A stretch of DNA of 64,000 nt from Desmonostoc vinosum HA7617-LM4 (GTDB taxonomy: Bacteria > Cyanobacteriota > Cyanobacteriia > Cyanobacteriales > Nostocaceae): contig JAHHHC010000021.1 in NCBI GenBank assembly GCA_019359515.1, forward strand, positions 1 through 64,000, read 5' to 3'. Each line of letters opens with the position of its first letter. The first letter of the stretch is position 1. Position numbers and translations under genes: made by a program. Below are positions 54,048 through 63,450 of this stretch, in pieces. The notes under the pieces are model-generated. The model did no database searches. It saw only the letters and a list, made by a program, of their open reading frames with translations, and was not told the origin of the DNA.

Positions 54048-55412
54048 CTACACTGGTATTGCTTGGGACACTTGAATTGGTTCACCAGTCAAGCTAAAAG
54101 CACGGACTTCAGTAATTTTTATTTTCACCAATTGCCCTTTTAGCTGATTAATATCGCCTGTAAAGAATGTTAGACGATTACCAGCGGTTCGTCCCATGAC
54201 TTGAGTTTTATCTTTAGAGTTTTGGTCTTCTACTAGCACCTCTTCGATGCGTCCAAAATAACGCTGCGATCGCTCGGCTGCTTTGATGCCCACTAAATGA
54301 TTTAATCTTTGGAGGCGATCGCTTTTAATTTCTTCACTCAATTGATTTGGCCACAAAGCTGCTGGTGTTCCTGGACGTGGTGAGTATGCGGCTGTGTTTA
54401 ACTGATCAAAGCCAATATCTTCTACAAGTTTCAAAGTATTCTCAAATTGTGCTTCTGTCTCTGTTGGAAAACCAACAATCGCATCAGCACTAATTGATGC
54501 ATCTGGCATATACTGCCGAATTGTATCGATAATCCGACGATACTTCTGATGAGTGTAACCCCGTGCCATAGCTTTTAATACTTCGTTATCTCCCGATTGG
54601 AAAGGAATATGGAAGTGTTCGCACACCTTGGGTAATTCGGCGCAAGCCTGAATTAGCCTTTCAGTAAAATAACGGGGATGGCTAGTAGCAAATCTAATCC
54701 GTTCTATTCCTGGCACGTCATGTACATAATAAAGTAGATCTGTGAAATTATACAGATGTCTACCTTCAGAGGTGACACCGGGCAAATCTCTACCGTAAGC
54801 GTCAATATTTTGACCCAGAAGTGTAATTTCTTTATAACCTTGCCGTCCTAGTTCTTCGATTTCGGCGCGGATAGCTGCTGGTGTGCGGGATTGTTCTACA
54901 CCACGCACATTGGGAACGACACAATAAGTACAGCGTTCATTGCAGCCATAAATCACGTTTACCCAAGCTGTGACTTTGCTGTCGCGTCGCGGTTGGGTGA
55001 TGTCTTCGATAATGTGGACTGGCTCTGTGGCTACAACTTGGCTACCTGCAAAAACTGACTCTAGCAAATCTTTCAGACGGTTGGCGTGTTGTGGCCCCAT
55101 CACCAAATCTAATTCTGGCACTCGCCGCAACAGTGCTTCACCTTCCTGTTGAGCGACACAACCAGCAACAATCAATGTCAAATCTGGCTGCTCGTGTTTG
55201 CGTTTGGCTTGTCTGCCAAGGTAGGAATAGACCTTTTGCTCGGCATTATCCCGAATTGTACAGGTGTTGTAAAGAATCACATCTGCATGATTTGGGTCTT
55301 CTGACCACTCAAAGCCCATGTCTTCTAAAACGCCTGCCATGCGCTCTGAGTCAGCTTTATTCATCTGGCAACCGAAAGTAGTTATGTGATAGCGGCGTTG
55401 AGAAATTGTCAT
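54048..55412 (-). CDS. miaB: tRNA-2-methylthio-N6-dimethylallyladenosine synthase
   Basis: From the ATG at 55412 (a TTG two codons upstream is less likely) the protein has 454 residues. The N-terminal UPF0004 domain ([20 protein letters not shown] with the first cluster cysteines) is followed by a radical SAM domain with [13 protein letters not shown] and a TRAM domain at the C terminus. It thiomethylates adenosine 37 in tRNAs reading UNN codons. The gene stands alone. Confidence 0.96.
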   Translation of the reverse strand: MTISQRRYHITTFGCQMNKADSERMAGVLEDMGFEWSEDPNHADVILYNTCTIRDNAEQKVYSYLGRQAKRKHEQPDLTLIVAGCVAQQEGEALLRRVPELDLVMGPQHANRLKDLLESVFAGSQVVATEPVHIIEDITQPRRDSKVTAWVNVIYGCNERCTYCVVPNVRGVEQSRTPAAIRAEIEELGRQGYKEITLLGQNIDAYGRDLPGVTSEGRHLYNFTDLLYYVHDVPGIERIRFATSHPRYFTERLIQACAELPKVCEHFHIPFQSGDNEVLKAMARGYTHQKYRRIIDTIRQYMPDASISADAIVGFPTETEAQFENTLKLVEDIGFDQLNTAAYSPRPGTPAALWPNQLSEEIKSDRLQRLNHLVGIKAAERSQRYFGRIEEVLVEDQNSKDKTQVMGRTAGNRLTFFTGDINQLKGQLVKIKITEVRAFSLTGEPIQVSQAIPV

Positions 55413-55648
55413 GGGCAAATATGCTTAATCAGGATTACGTAATGTAAGGTTTATTTTTATTGTATTGTATTGAAAGTAGCGAGTAATATTGTGTTCGGTT
55501 AAAAACTGATAATTAAGACAGCAAGAGAGCAGGAAGCAGGAGGAGAGAGATTTTCTTGGTTTTTGCACAGATGCGGGGATTACAACTAATTAAGCGGACG
55601 TAATATAACCTTTCTATGGTTGGCTCCAACGTAATGTTAGACCGCTAG

Positions 55649-56413
55649 CTACTCAATTTTAGTTCTGTATTTTAACGGTACACGCACACATCTTGGATCG
55701 AGAAAATCAATCAGGTCGATCAATCTACTATGAATCAAAACCAGGCGCTCCCCGCCAATTTTCGACTCCTTGATGATTGTATCAAGATCCTCTTTTAGTT
55801 TTATAAACCAACGAGCAAAATCTGGATCGCTCATTTTCTGAACAAATGCAGCATAACCAATACACTCATAACCCAGCATTTGATCCAAGGAGCGAGGCTT
55901 CATCATAATTTCTCCAATCGCTCGCTGTTCTCCGTTAAACAGTTGAAATGTCGGGTCAATATTACCTTTGCCATTGAATCGGTTTGTACCAAAAGCTTTG
56001 GTAATGTTCACGAATAGTTCACTCAGGTGACGATTTAATTCTAGATCACCCAAATCTAAAAATTGAATTTCTCGTCGGAGAATCTCGACCCACCCAAAAT
56101 ATTCTGCAAAAACATACAAAGTATTGTTAATCAAATAATCTTGTTCGGATAAACTTCGTTGATCAAAATTTTGCAGAACGCGGTTTTGGCGAATGTTGAA
56201 TAAGCGACTTTGGAGATCTATCGCCGAGCGTAGCAATGGATCTCGATATTTTGACATTAAGGCAGATGTTTGTGCTTCACGTGACTCAGCTTCGCGTTTC
56301 TTAGCAAGACGATCAGACAATTGCGTTATCCGCATCTGCCCATAAATACTGACGATGGCACTCATAACTGCAACGATCGCTGCAATAATTGCGGTAAAAA
56401 CTTCAGGCTTCAT
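55649..56413 (-). CDS. Conserved membrane-anchored hypothetical protein
   Basis: The 254-residue protein has one N-terminal transmembrane helix (about residues 6-27), a short coiled coil (QMRITQLSDRLAKKREAESR), and a soluble helical domain. I do not recognise the family. Features such as YRDPLLRSAIDLQSRLFNI and EYFGWVEILRREIQFLDLGD suggest a conserved bacterial domain of unknown role seen in stand-alone genes. Confidence 0.75.
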   Translation of the reverse strand: MKPEVFTAIIAAIVAVMSAIVSIYGQMRITQLSDRLAKKREAESREAQTSALMSKYRDPLLRSAIDLQSRLFNIRQNRVLQNFDQRSLSEQDYLINNTLYVFAEYFGWVEILRREIQFLDLGDLELNRHLSELFVNITKAFGTNRFNGKGNIDPTFQLFNGEQRAIGEIMMKPRSLDQMLGYECIGYAAFVQKMSDPDFARWFIKLKEDLDTIIKESKIGGERLVLIHSRLIDLIDFLDPRCVRVPLKYRTKIE

Positions 56414-56691
56414 TGTAACTGCGCTGCGTAAGTAAAAAGCTAGTCATACCGCAAATTTTACTACATTGCCCCACCGAGAGATAATGAAAGCCAGGTGAAG
56501 ACACTACCAGAAAGTATCAATGAAAGGGAACTTTGAACGCTTAACAATGAAGCTTTTAAGTGTGTTTGTCTAATAACCTTTGAAACAAACTGTCAGATGC
56601 CCGCAACAGAAGGTAAAAGCTCCTTGCTTGCCTTCTCCATCCTATTGCGAAATCAAAATAATAGATTAGAGCAAGAATAAGTGAGTGAATT
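56414..56691. other. Divergent intergenic region
   Basis: The region lies between the minus-strand hypothetical gene and the plus-strand YwqG gene. I see no gene or clear structure. Confidence 0.4.
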
Positions 56692-57522
56692 GTGAATTTT
56701 GAGCAACTAACAACGCTGATTGATCAACATGGCTTATCAAAGCATCAAGACGCAATTTTGGCAAGTGTACGTCCTGCTATTTCTTTGAGTCTTGGGGAAG
56801 CTGAGCCAGGACAGAATGGGCAAAGTCGTATCGGGGGAGTTCCCGATTTACCTTTGTCTATTCTCTGGCCTAAAGACCCTTTGATGAATAGATATCTCTG
56901 TTTTATTTTGCAAATTAACCTTGCTCAGTTGCCCACTTTCCCGGCAAATCCTTTTCCGCAGCAGGGAATGCTGTATTTGTTTGCTGATGAAAATGAAAAT
57001 TACGCTGAACAATTAGTGTTTTACGATGGCAGCGAACCCTTACAACCTGCATATTTACCTGAAGATGCTCAGTTTATTACAAATTGGTACGAAAATTTAG
57101 TAACTCACCGTTTAAAGTTAGACCTTTTACCTGATATCCCGCGTTGGGCAACAAATGATTTTTATGAACTCTGCGATCGCCTCAAGTTAGACAATGAACT
57201 TAAGTTAAATGATTTGGGTAGAACTCTCTCCCAAAACAGTATAGGTAAATTGCTCGGTCATGTTTCGGGTATTGGACACGACCCACGAGAGGATGCTTAT
57301 CTAGTCAAAGAAGTAAACCCTAAATGGCTTTATAATTACGAACAACGCCGCACTTTAGATATGACTCGCGCTCAAAGTTGGCACAACTTGCTGGAAGTTG
57401 AGTCAAGTACATCTGTTGACCTGATGTTTGGTGATGCTGGCTATCTGCAAATACTGATTCATCGCGAAGACTTAAAGCAACATGATTTTTCCAAAGTTTA
57501 CGTGAATTTGGAATCAAGTTAG
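56692..57522 (+). CDS. YwqG/DUF1963 family protein
   Basis: The 276-residue protein has the YwqG pattern: RIGGVPDLPLSILWPKDP near residue 45, LCFILQINLAQLPTFPANPF, QGMLYLFADENENYAEQLVF, and C-terminal LLEVESSTSVDLMFGDAGYL with LQILIHREDLKQHDFSKV. Its role is unknown. It starts with a GTG at 56692 after a weak ribosome-binding site. It is the only plus-strand gene between rows of minus-strand genes. Confidence 0.87.
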   Translation: MNFEQLTTLIDQHGLSKHQDAILASVRPAISLSLGEAEPGQNGQSRIGGVPDLPLSILWPKDPLMNRYLCFILQINLAQLPTFPANPFPQQGMLYLFADENENYAEQLVFYDGSEPLQPAYLPEDAQFITNWYENLVTHRLKLDLLPDIPRWATNDFYELCDRLKLDNELKLNDLGRTLSQNSIGKLLGHVSGIGHDPREDAYLVKEVNPKWLYNYEQRRTLDMTRAQSWHNLLEVESSTSVDLMFGDAGYLQILIHREDLKQHDFSKVYVNLESS

Positions 57523-57534
57523 TGAGAGGGGAAT

Positions 57535-57611
57535 GGGGACTGGGGACTGGGGACTGGGGACTGGGGACTGGGGACTGGGGACTGGGGACTGGGGACTGGG
57601 GACTGGGGACT
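57535..57611. repeat. Heptamer tandem repeat, 11 perfect copies of GGGGACT
   Basis: The 77 bases are eleven uninterrupted copies of GGGGACT, 12 bases after the YwqG stop. Such short tandemly repeated repetitive (STRR) sequences are typical of heterocystous cyanobacteria. Confidence 0.97.
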
Positions 57612-57664
57612 AGGAATTCATAATTATTTATTCTTCCCCTGCTCCCCCTGCTTTCTTACTCCTT

Positions 57665-57700
57665 CATCTCCCTCATCTCCCTCATCTCCCTCATCTCCCC
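57665..57700. repeat. Nonamer tandem repeat (CATCTCCCT, four copies)
   Basis: Four tandem copies, the last with one change, lie between the YwqG and DUF937 genes. Confidence 0.85.
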
Positions 57701-57714
57701 CTGCTCCCCGCCTC

Positions 57715-58239
57715 CTACTGTCCTACATAACGACTAGCCATCTGCATAGCATCAGCAATATCAACATCGCCATCACCGTCAGCATCCAAGAAGGAACTGA
57801 GTACCGGATTCCCCCCTGCTTGGAGATTTTCAGCACTTGCGCCTGATTGTAAGAAATTTAGCACTATAGGCACAGCTAGAGGTAATATTTGCTGAATCAC
57901 CCCGGCATCTAACCCAGTGCGTTGAGCTGCTGTCTGGGCTACTTGCTGTTGTATATCAGGAGAAAACAAGGAATTAACGGCTTCTGGATTAGGAGAAGTG
58001 CCAGCAAATTGATTTACTACTGCTTGCGCTTCTTCATTACCATTTGTAGCTTGTTTATCTCGTAAAGAAGCACGTACATAGTTACCCACAACGCCTAAAA
58101 CAGATTGTATCGTTGAAGGGTCTGTACCAGTACTGTTACTCAATTGGTTGACAGTGTTGACGATGCTTCCTAGTTGACCTAAACTGCCTTGCTGATTGGG
58201 GTTGGCTACAGCACCTAAAATTTGGTCAAAAATTCCCAT
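57715..58239 (-). CDS. DUF937 protein with C-terminal calcium-binding (dockerin/EF-hand-like) loop
   Basis: The 174-residue protein opens with MGIFDQILGAVANPNQQGSL, the typical start of DUF937 proteins, followed by helical repeats with QTAAQRTGLDAGVIQQILPL. The C terminus carries DADGDGDVDIADAM, a calcium-loop motif as in dockerins and EF-hands. The function is unknown. The gene stands alone, with the tandem repeats just downstream. Confidence 0.85.
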   Translation of the reverse strand: MGIFDQILGAVANPNQQGSLGQLGSIVNTVNQLSNSTGTDPSTIQSVLGVVGNYVRASLRDKQATNGNEEAQAVVNQFAGTSPNPEAVNSLFSPDIQQQVAQTAAQRTGLDAGVIQQILPLAVPIVLNFLQSGASAENLQAGGNPVLSSFLDADGDGDVDIADAMQMASRYVGQ

Positions 58240-59340
58240 AAGTTTGTTCTCTGTTGGTTCTACTTCAATGACTTTTTGATAACTCAGTTTCTACTTTAAA
58301 GTTTTATGGTGAATAATTATCAATGCGATCGCATGTCTTACAAGAATTAGCGGTGTTAGGGGTAGGATGTCGGGTGTGGGTGAAAGAAAAATTCCTTAAT
58401 TGGGTGGGTTTGAAATGCACCAACAAAAAAGGATTAGGCCATGTTTTAAAACTGAAAAACTCGGTTGGGTTAAGAGTAGCGCAACCCAACCTACTAGTAC
58501 GGCGAGGCAACTTTATGGGGTTAAAATTCTCCGCGTCCCCCCATCCCCACGTCTTTGTGTCAGCCTCAACCCAATATTTTAAAGCTTAATTTAGAGAATT
58601 GATATTGATTAGGCCGATCCCCGTATAATACTATCCAGTATGGGATCACCTGACTGTCTGTGTTTTAAGGATCTCAACCGTACACCCTCAATATCTTTGC
58701 TGATCTTGAGTCTAAAGATTGTCAAGTAAGTAAAACTGCCAAATTCACACAGATTAATTATTACTTTTACTACTAAGTTTCTGCAAAATACTAGTATATG
58801 AATATTTAAAAGCTGAAATATTTTATTTTTATAGTTATTTGTTATTAATATTTAATTTATTTATCTAAGCCATTTAGTAGCAATATGATAAACATCTATC
58901 GACTGTATTTTAGAAAAATCTTTAGCACTTAAATACCAATTGATTGCCCAAAAAAACTGCTCCACACTTAGGCATATATAAAATACATCTATCTAAAGTA
59001 TGGTTACACCTCTATCTAAAGATGGATAGACTTAACTGTTATTAATTTGTAACCTTTCATTAGCAAAGTTTAGCGCGTTAAAGAGAAATTAAGAGGAAGT
59101 AAAAGTTTATTTAAAAGCATTGAATCTCTTAACCTTTAAAGAAAGCTTTACTTAAAGCAATCAGGTAGAACCTTACCCATTATCTGATGTCCATTTACTA
59201 ATATTTACAGTGTCTTTACGTCCGAACCTCGTTCATTAAGGCGAAGGAGCTATATTACTATGCCTTAGAGTTAAGCCATACGGCCTAGTGAAAGGCAGTG
59301 AGTATATTGCTGTAAACAATGTATAGTAAGGATTCATACC
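58240..59340. promoter_or_regulatory. Long upstream region of the biosynthetic cluster
   Basis: The first part (to about 58590) holds dispersed repeats, including a GGTTGGGTT/AACCCAACC hairpin at 58463-58491. From about 58600 to 59340 it is AT-rich and gene-free. TCTATCTAAAG occurs twice (58988-58998 and 59011-59021), 23 bases apart, each followed by a TGG trinucleotide within a few bases, a possible operator pair. A ribosome-binding site AAGGA is at 59328-59332 before the FAAL start. Confidence 0.5.
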
Positions 59341-61209
59341 ATGAGTGAGCGGTCTAGGCATTTAGCAGATAGTAATTACTATTGCTCAGATTTTGTTGAA
59401 CTACTAAGTTATAGAGCGCAAAACCAACCTGAGCAGAAAGCATTTACTTTCTTGAAAAATGGAGACACACAAGCAGAAGAATTAACATACAAGGAGCTAC
59501 ATTTACGGGCACAAGCGATCGCCACCTCTTTACAATCTCTAAATGCTTGCGGTGAACGTGCCCTACTACTGTATCAACCAGGTTTAGATTTTATTGCAGC
59601 CTTTTTTGGATGTTTATATGCTGGGGTTATTGCCGTTCCTGCATATCCACCTAGAAAAAATCAAAATCTAATCAGATTGCAAGCGATCGCAGCCGACGCT
59701 CAAGCCAAAATAGTACTCACTTCAACATCATTACAAAACCTCCAAGCTAGCTTCAATCAAGAAAGTTTAGACGTTTCCAAACTGCAATGGTTAGCTACCG
59801 ATAATGTAGATAGTAATTTGTCATCAGACTGGCAAAAACAAATCATCAAAGGCGATTCCCTAGCTTTTATCCAGTACACCTCTGGTTCTACGGGAACGCC
59901 CAAAGGAGTGATGGTCAGCCACGACAACTTGATGTACAACGAGAAAATGATTAAAGCGGCTTTCGGCCATACAGAAAAAACTGTTGTAGTCGGTTGGTTG
60001 CCTGTGTTTCATGATATGGGACTGATCGGAAACGTCCTACAGCCTCCATATTTGGGAGTACCATGCTTTCTGATGTCTCCTGTAGATTTTCTTCAAAAAC
60101 CTCTGCGCTGGTTGCAGGCTGTTTCTCACTACAAAGCAACAACAAGTGGAGGCCCAAATTTTGCCTATGATCTTTGCATTCGTAAGGCAACTCCCGAACA
60201 ATTGGCTGAACTAGATCTCAGCAATTGGGAGGTTGCGTTTACAGGTGCTGAACCTGTCCGTGCCGAGACATTAGAACAGTTTGCCTCTACCTTTGCCCCT
60301 TGTGGCTTCCGCAAAGAAGCATTTTACCCTTGCTATGGTATGGCAGAAACTACTCTCATCGTGTCTGGGGGTGAGAAAACTGCATTGCCAATCACATGTA
60401 ATGTCGAAGGAGTAGCACTAGAACAAAATCGAATTGTCAAAGTTAACGATACACAACAAACTGCTTGGACATTTATCGGTTGCGGGCAAAGTCTTCTAGA
60501 ACAGAAAGTCGTTATTGTTAACCCCGAAACCTTAACTTTGTGTACCTCAGAGCAAGTCGGAGAAATCTGGGTAGCAGGCCCGAATGTTGCACAAGGATAT
60601 TGGAATCAAGATGAAGAGACAGAAAAAACTTTCCATGCATATATTGCAGATACAGAACTTAGCACAACGGTAGCGACGTCAGGAGCGTCAGGCCCATTTC
60701 TTCGCACCGGAGACTTGGGATTTTTGCAAGATGGCGAGTTATTCATCACTGGGCGACTCAAAGATGTAATTATCATTCGCGGGCAAAATCACTATCCCCA
60801 AGACATTGAACTGACTGTTGAGAAAAGCCATCCGGCCCTCAGACCTGCTTGCGGAGCAGCATTTACTATCGATTTCAAAGGTTCTGAGCGACTAGTTATT
60901 GTTCAGGAGGTAGAGCGGAGTTACTTACGAAAGTTAAACGTTCAAGAAATTGTCAAAGATGTTAGACAAGCAGTAATTGCAGAGCATGGTCTGGATATAT
61001 TCGCCACCGTACTCATCAAGACTGGAAGTATTCCCAAAACCTCCAGTGGCAAAATTCGCCGTCAAGCTTGTCGAACTGCATTTTTTGCTGGCACCTTAGA
61101 TGTTCTCGAAGATTGGAGTGAGAATCCTGAGAACAAAGCTAAGTTTAAGCATCTAGAAGCAGAGGTTGATTCTGTTCTTAAACAGTTAACCCCTACCAAG
61201 CAGCTATGA
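59341..61209 (+). CDS. Fatty acyl-AMP ligase (FAAL)
   Basis: The 622-residue protein has the adenylation motifs: FIQYTSGSTGTPKGVMVSHD (A3), GWLPVFHDMGLIGNVLQPPY, CYGMAETTLIVSGG, and FLRTGDLGFLQDGELFITGR. HDMGLIG and its surroundings are typical of FAALs rather than CoA ligases. It would activate a free fatty acid as acyl-AMP and pass it to an ACP. The gene is followed by an ACP, a dimetal enzyme and a PKS, the order of the cylA-cylB-cylC start of cylindrocyclophane clusters. A 332-base gap with repeats separates it from the ACP gene. Confidence 0.93.
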   Translation: MSERSRHLADSNYYCSDFVELLSYRAQNQPEQKAFTFLKNGDTQAEELTYKELHLRAQAIATSLQSLNACGERALLLYQPGLDFIAAFFGCLYAGVIAVPAYPPRKNQNLIRLQAIAADAQAKIVLTSTSLQNLQASFNQESLDVSKLQWLATDNVDSNLSSDWQKQIIKGDSLAFIQYTSGSTGTPKGVMVSHDNLMYNEKMIKAAFGHTEKTVVVGWLPVFHDMGLIGNVLQPPYLGVPCFLMSPVDFLQKPLRWLQAVSHYKATTSGGPNFAYDLCIRKATPEQLAELDLSNWEVAFTGAEPVRAETLEQFASTFAPCGFRKEAFYPCYGMAETTLIVSGGEKTALPITCNVEGVALEQNRIVKVNDTQQTAWTFIGCGQSLLEQKVVIVNPETLTLCTSEQVGEIWVAGPNVAQGYWNQDEETEKTFHAYIADTELSTTVATSGASGPFLRTGDLGFLQDGELFITGRLKDVIIIRGQNHYPQDIELTVEKSHPALRPACGAAFTIDFKGSERLVIVQEVERSYLRKLNVQEIVKDVRQAVIAEHGLDIFATVLIKTGSIPKTSSGKIRRQACRTAFFAGTLDVLEDWSENPENKAKFKHLEAEVDSVLKQLTPTKQL

Positions 61210-61541
61210 ACAGGAATGTGATCATCTATAAAAAGAATCATACCAATCCAAACTAGATATAGGACTCATATTTGATTGGTGAATCTTGTGGGGTGGGCCG
61301 AACAGCCCTCCAGAAAATACCAAGGACGGGCAAAACGCCCATCCCTCAACAATGCCACACCCAACTCTCGAGTGAAACGGTATGAGTTGGAGTGTTAGCA
61401 AATAGCTCCAGAGAATGGGAGCATCTATGCTTAGGAATACGAATACTCCTAAGACAGGCATGATTGCAGCTAAAAAATTGGACAGTACTAAAAATCAACA
61501 CATTTGATTGTTGAAACATAGACTAGGTAAGGACTTTAACC
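61210..61541. repeat. Repeat-containing spacer inside the biosynthetic cluster
   Basis: The spacer includes small inverted repeats: ACCAATC/GATTGGT at about 61250-61285 and CCAACTC/GAGTTGG at about 61370-61395, with a GTGGGGTGGGC dispersed motif between them. No gene is supported. Confidence 0.5.
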
Positions 61542-61850
61542 ATGACAGTACAAAATATTGAAGAAGTGAATACCACACCTACAGTTGCACCCAAGCAGAT
61601 CCCAACAGCGGCAGAAATTCAAGCATGGATAGTTTCTTATGTAGCTGACTTGCTGGAAGTAGATTCAGAGGAAATCGAAATCACAATACCTTTTGACCGC
61701 TATGGTCTAGACTCTTCAGTAGCAGTTGGTTTAACAGGTGACTTAGAAGATTGGCTAGGATGTGAACTCGATCCAACTCTACTGTATGATTACCCAACTG
61801 TTGAAACTTTAGTTAAGCATTTAGTTTCAGAGTTAAAAGCTGAAAATTAA
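61542..61850 (+). CDS. Acyl carrier protein
   Basis: The 102-residue protein has the phosphopantetheine attachment motif YGLDSSVAVGLTGDLEDWLG (attachment serine in LDS). It follows a free N-terminal stretch of about 25 residues. It would carry the acyl chain from the FAAL to the dimetal enzyme and PKS. AAGGA precedes the start at a suitable distance. Confidence 0.95.
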   Translation: MTVQNIEEVNTTPTVAPKQIPTAAEIQAWIVSYVADLLEVDSEEIEITIPFDRYGLDSSVAVGLTGDLEDWLGCELDPTLLYDYPTVETLVKHLVSELKAEN

Positions 61851-61927
61851 TCTCAACTCTCTTCATATTTAGCCTTAACAATAGTGGAAATTATCAGTGC
61901 CCGATCGCAACCTTTTAGGAGAAAATT

Positions 61928-63325
61928 ATGGTGACTCTAAATAAAACTCTCGATCCGTTAGAAGCTCAGGAGCCAAAGCACTTCCAACGCATTGAAAAAA
62001 CTTACCAAAATAATCAAGACTCAGACTATACAGAGAAACTAAAAGACTTAGGTAACGAATTTAATTATGCCAAAAACAGCAATTATTATTGGAGCCATCC
62101 CGATCTTTCGCTGTTGTATGGGACTCCTCTTTATAATGCTGCTTCTGATACCCAAAAACTAGCCTTAAATCATCTTTATTGGGTTGGAAACTATAACCAT
62201 ACTGCTGTTAGCGAAGCCAGTACAAGTATTTACAACATGGTCACGGCTGGTGTTTTTCGTGCAGTTGGCGGTTATGAAACCCTTTGTGATGAACTAGAGT
62301 TTGAAACCGATCAGGAAAGCTACCACATTCGTACCTTTCAAAAGATTGGTTACAAAACGAAAATGGCTATTGTCGGTAAAACCATATTGGGTAACTCCCT
62401 CTATGGCAAATCAGAAAAAGACAACAATAGCTGGCTGAGTCTTTTAATCCCTCAGCCTGTACGGGAGTATTTCACCTCTAATCAAGGAACTTCTCGCTTT
62501 TCGGTACACCGAGACAATACCTTAAGCGCGATCGCCAAAACAATGTTGAGCGATAAAAAGCAATACTATTCACAGTATTTGAGAAACTTAGAGCAAAAAG
62601 GTGAGCCGCTTCCCGCACCAGCAGATGGATTAGCAGGGCGCATCGCATCCCGCTACTGGTTACGATTTTTTACTGTTCATTGGGGTATGTCGCCATTTAT
62701 GGCATGTCAGTACTATTCGTTGCGCTACACGGCTAATGCGATCCTCAAGAACCAAGAATATCCTTACGTCAGGTATTACCGAGAGTTAGAGCAAAAAGGC
62801 GAATATATTCCGGCTCCAACAGCTGTCTCTTACTATCACTTATTAGACGAAGCTTTCCATACAACGATTTCTCAAACCATTGCCAGAGATATGTATAAGG
62901 ATTTCCCAAAGCCAACCGCTTATGAGAAATTTATCTCTGGTTTGATAGTCTATCAAATCCAACGCAACCTATTGAGCGGGCTTTCAGGAGTATTACCCGG
63001 TCGTTGTGTTTACGATGACCCCATGTTAATGCTCTTTTACTACAAGCTCTTAAAGTCTCCTCTATTTAACATGGAAACCAAAGAAGCACTCGATTGGATG
63101 GAAAAGTGCTTCTGTCAGGAACACGAAGGTTATCAAGTAGGGGTCAAATATCATCACAGCCTATTGGAGTTAATGCGGAGATTGTTTAATCGCTTAGACT
63201 ACCAATGGTCAGTTAACCGCGACATGAAGATTATGGCAGCTGGAGGCTCAATCAACAAAGCAATTCAAAACAATATTCCCATCTTTAAAGAGTTCTCCAA
63301 ATCGGTTCTGGCTCAAGACAGCTAA
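61928..63325 (+). CDS. CylC-like dimetal-carboxylate enzyme (putative halogenase/oxygenase)
   Basis: The 465-residue protein has a ferritin-like helical core with likely metal ligands E96 (SEASTSIYN), E130/H133 (ESYHIRTF) and E308/H311 (DEAFHTTIS), two ExxH motifs as in AurF-like and CylC-like diiron enzymes. CylC chlorinates an unactivated carbon of an ACP-bound fatty acid. The order FAAL-ACP-this gene-PKS matches cylindrocyclophane and related clusters. It could also act as an oxygenase or desaturase. A good ribosome-binding site (AGGAGA) precedes the ATG. The family assignment rests on ligands, length and context. Confidence 0.8.
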   Translation: MVTLNKTLDPLEAQEPKHFQRIEKTYQNNQDSDYTEKLKDLGNEFNYAKNSNYYWSHPDLSLLYGTPLYNAASDTQKLALNHLYWVGNYNHTAVSEASTSIYNMVTAGVFRAVGGYETLCDELEFETDQESYHIRTFQKIGYKTKMAIVGKTILGNSLYGKSEKDNNSWLSLLIPQPVREYFTSNQGTSRFSVHRDNTLSAIAKTMLSDKKQYYSQYLRNLEQKGEPLPAPADGLAGRIASRYWLRFFTVHWGMSPFMACQYYSLRYTANAILKNQEYPYVRYYRELEQKGEYIPAPTAVSYYHLLDEAFHTTISQTIARDMYKDFPKPTAYEKFISGLIVYQIQRNLLSGLSGVLPGRCVYDDPMLMLFYYKLLKSPLFNMETKEALDWMEKCFCQEHEGYQVGVKYHHSLLELMRRLFNRLDYQWSVNRDMKIMAAGGSINKAIQNNIPIFKEFSKSVLAQDS

Positions 63326-63450
63326 CAGAAGTACGTATTGACTAATCAATCTGCAATCTCAAGGAGTAACAACCGAGCAAAACTAGCCAGGCATTACTGG
63401 CGCTCTTGTCTTGCACCCCTTTCTACTCACAAATCAATTTGGTAAATAAG

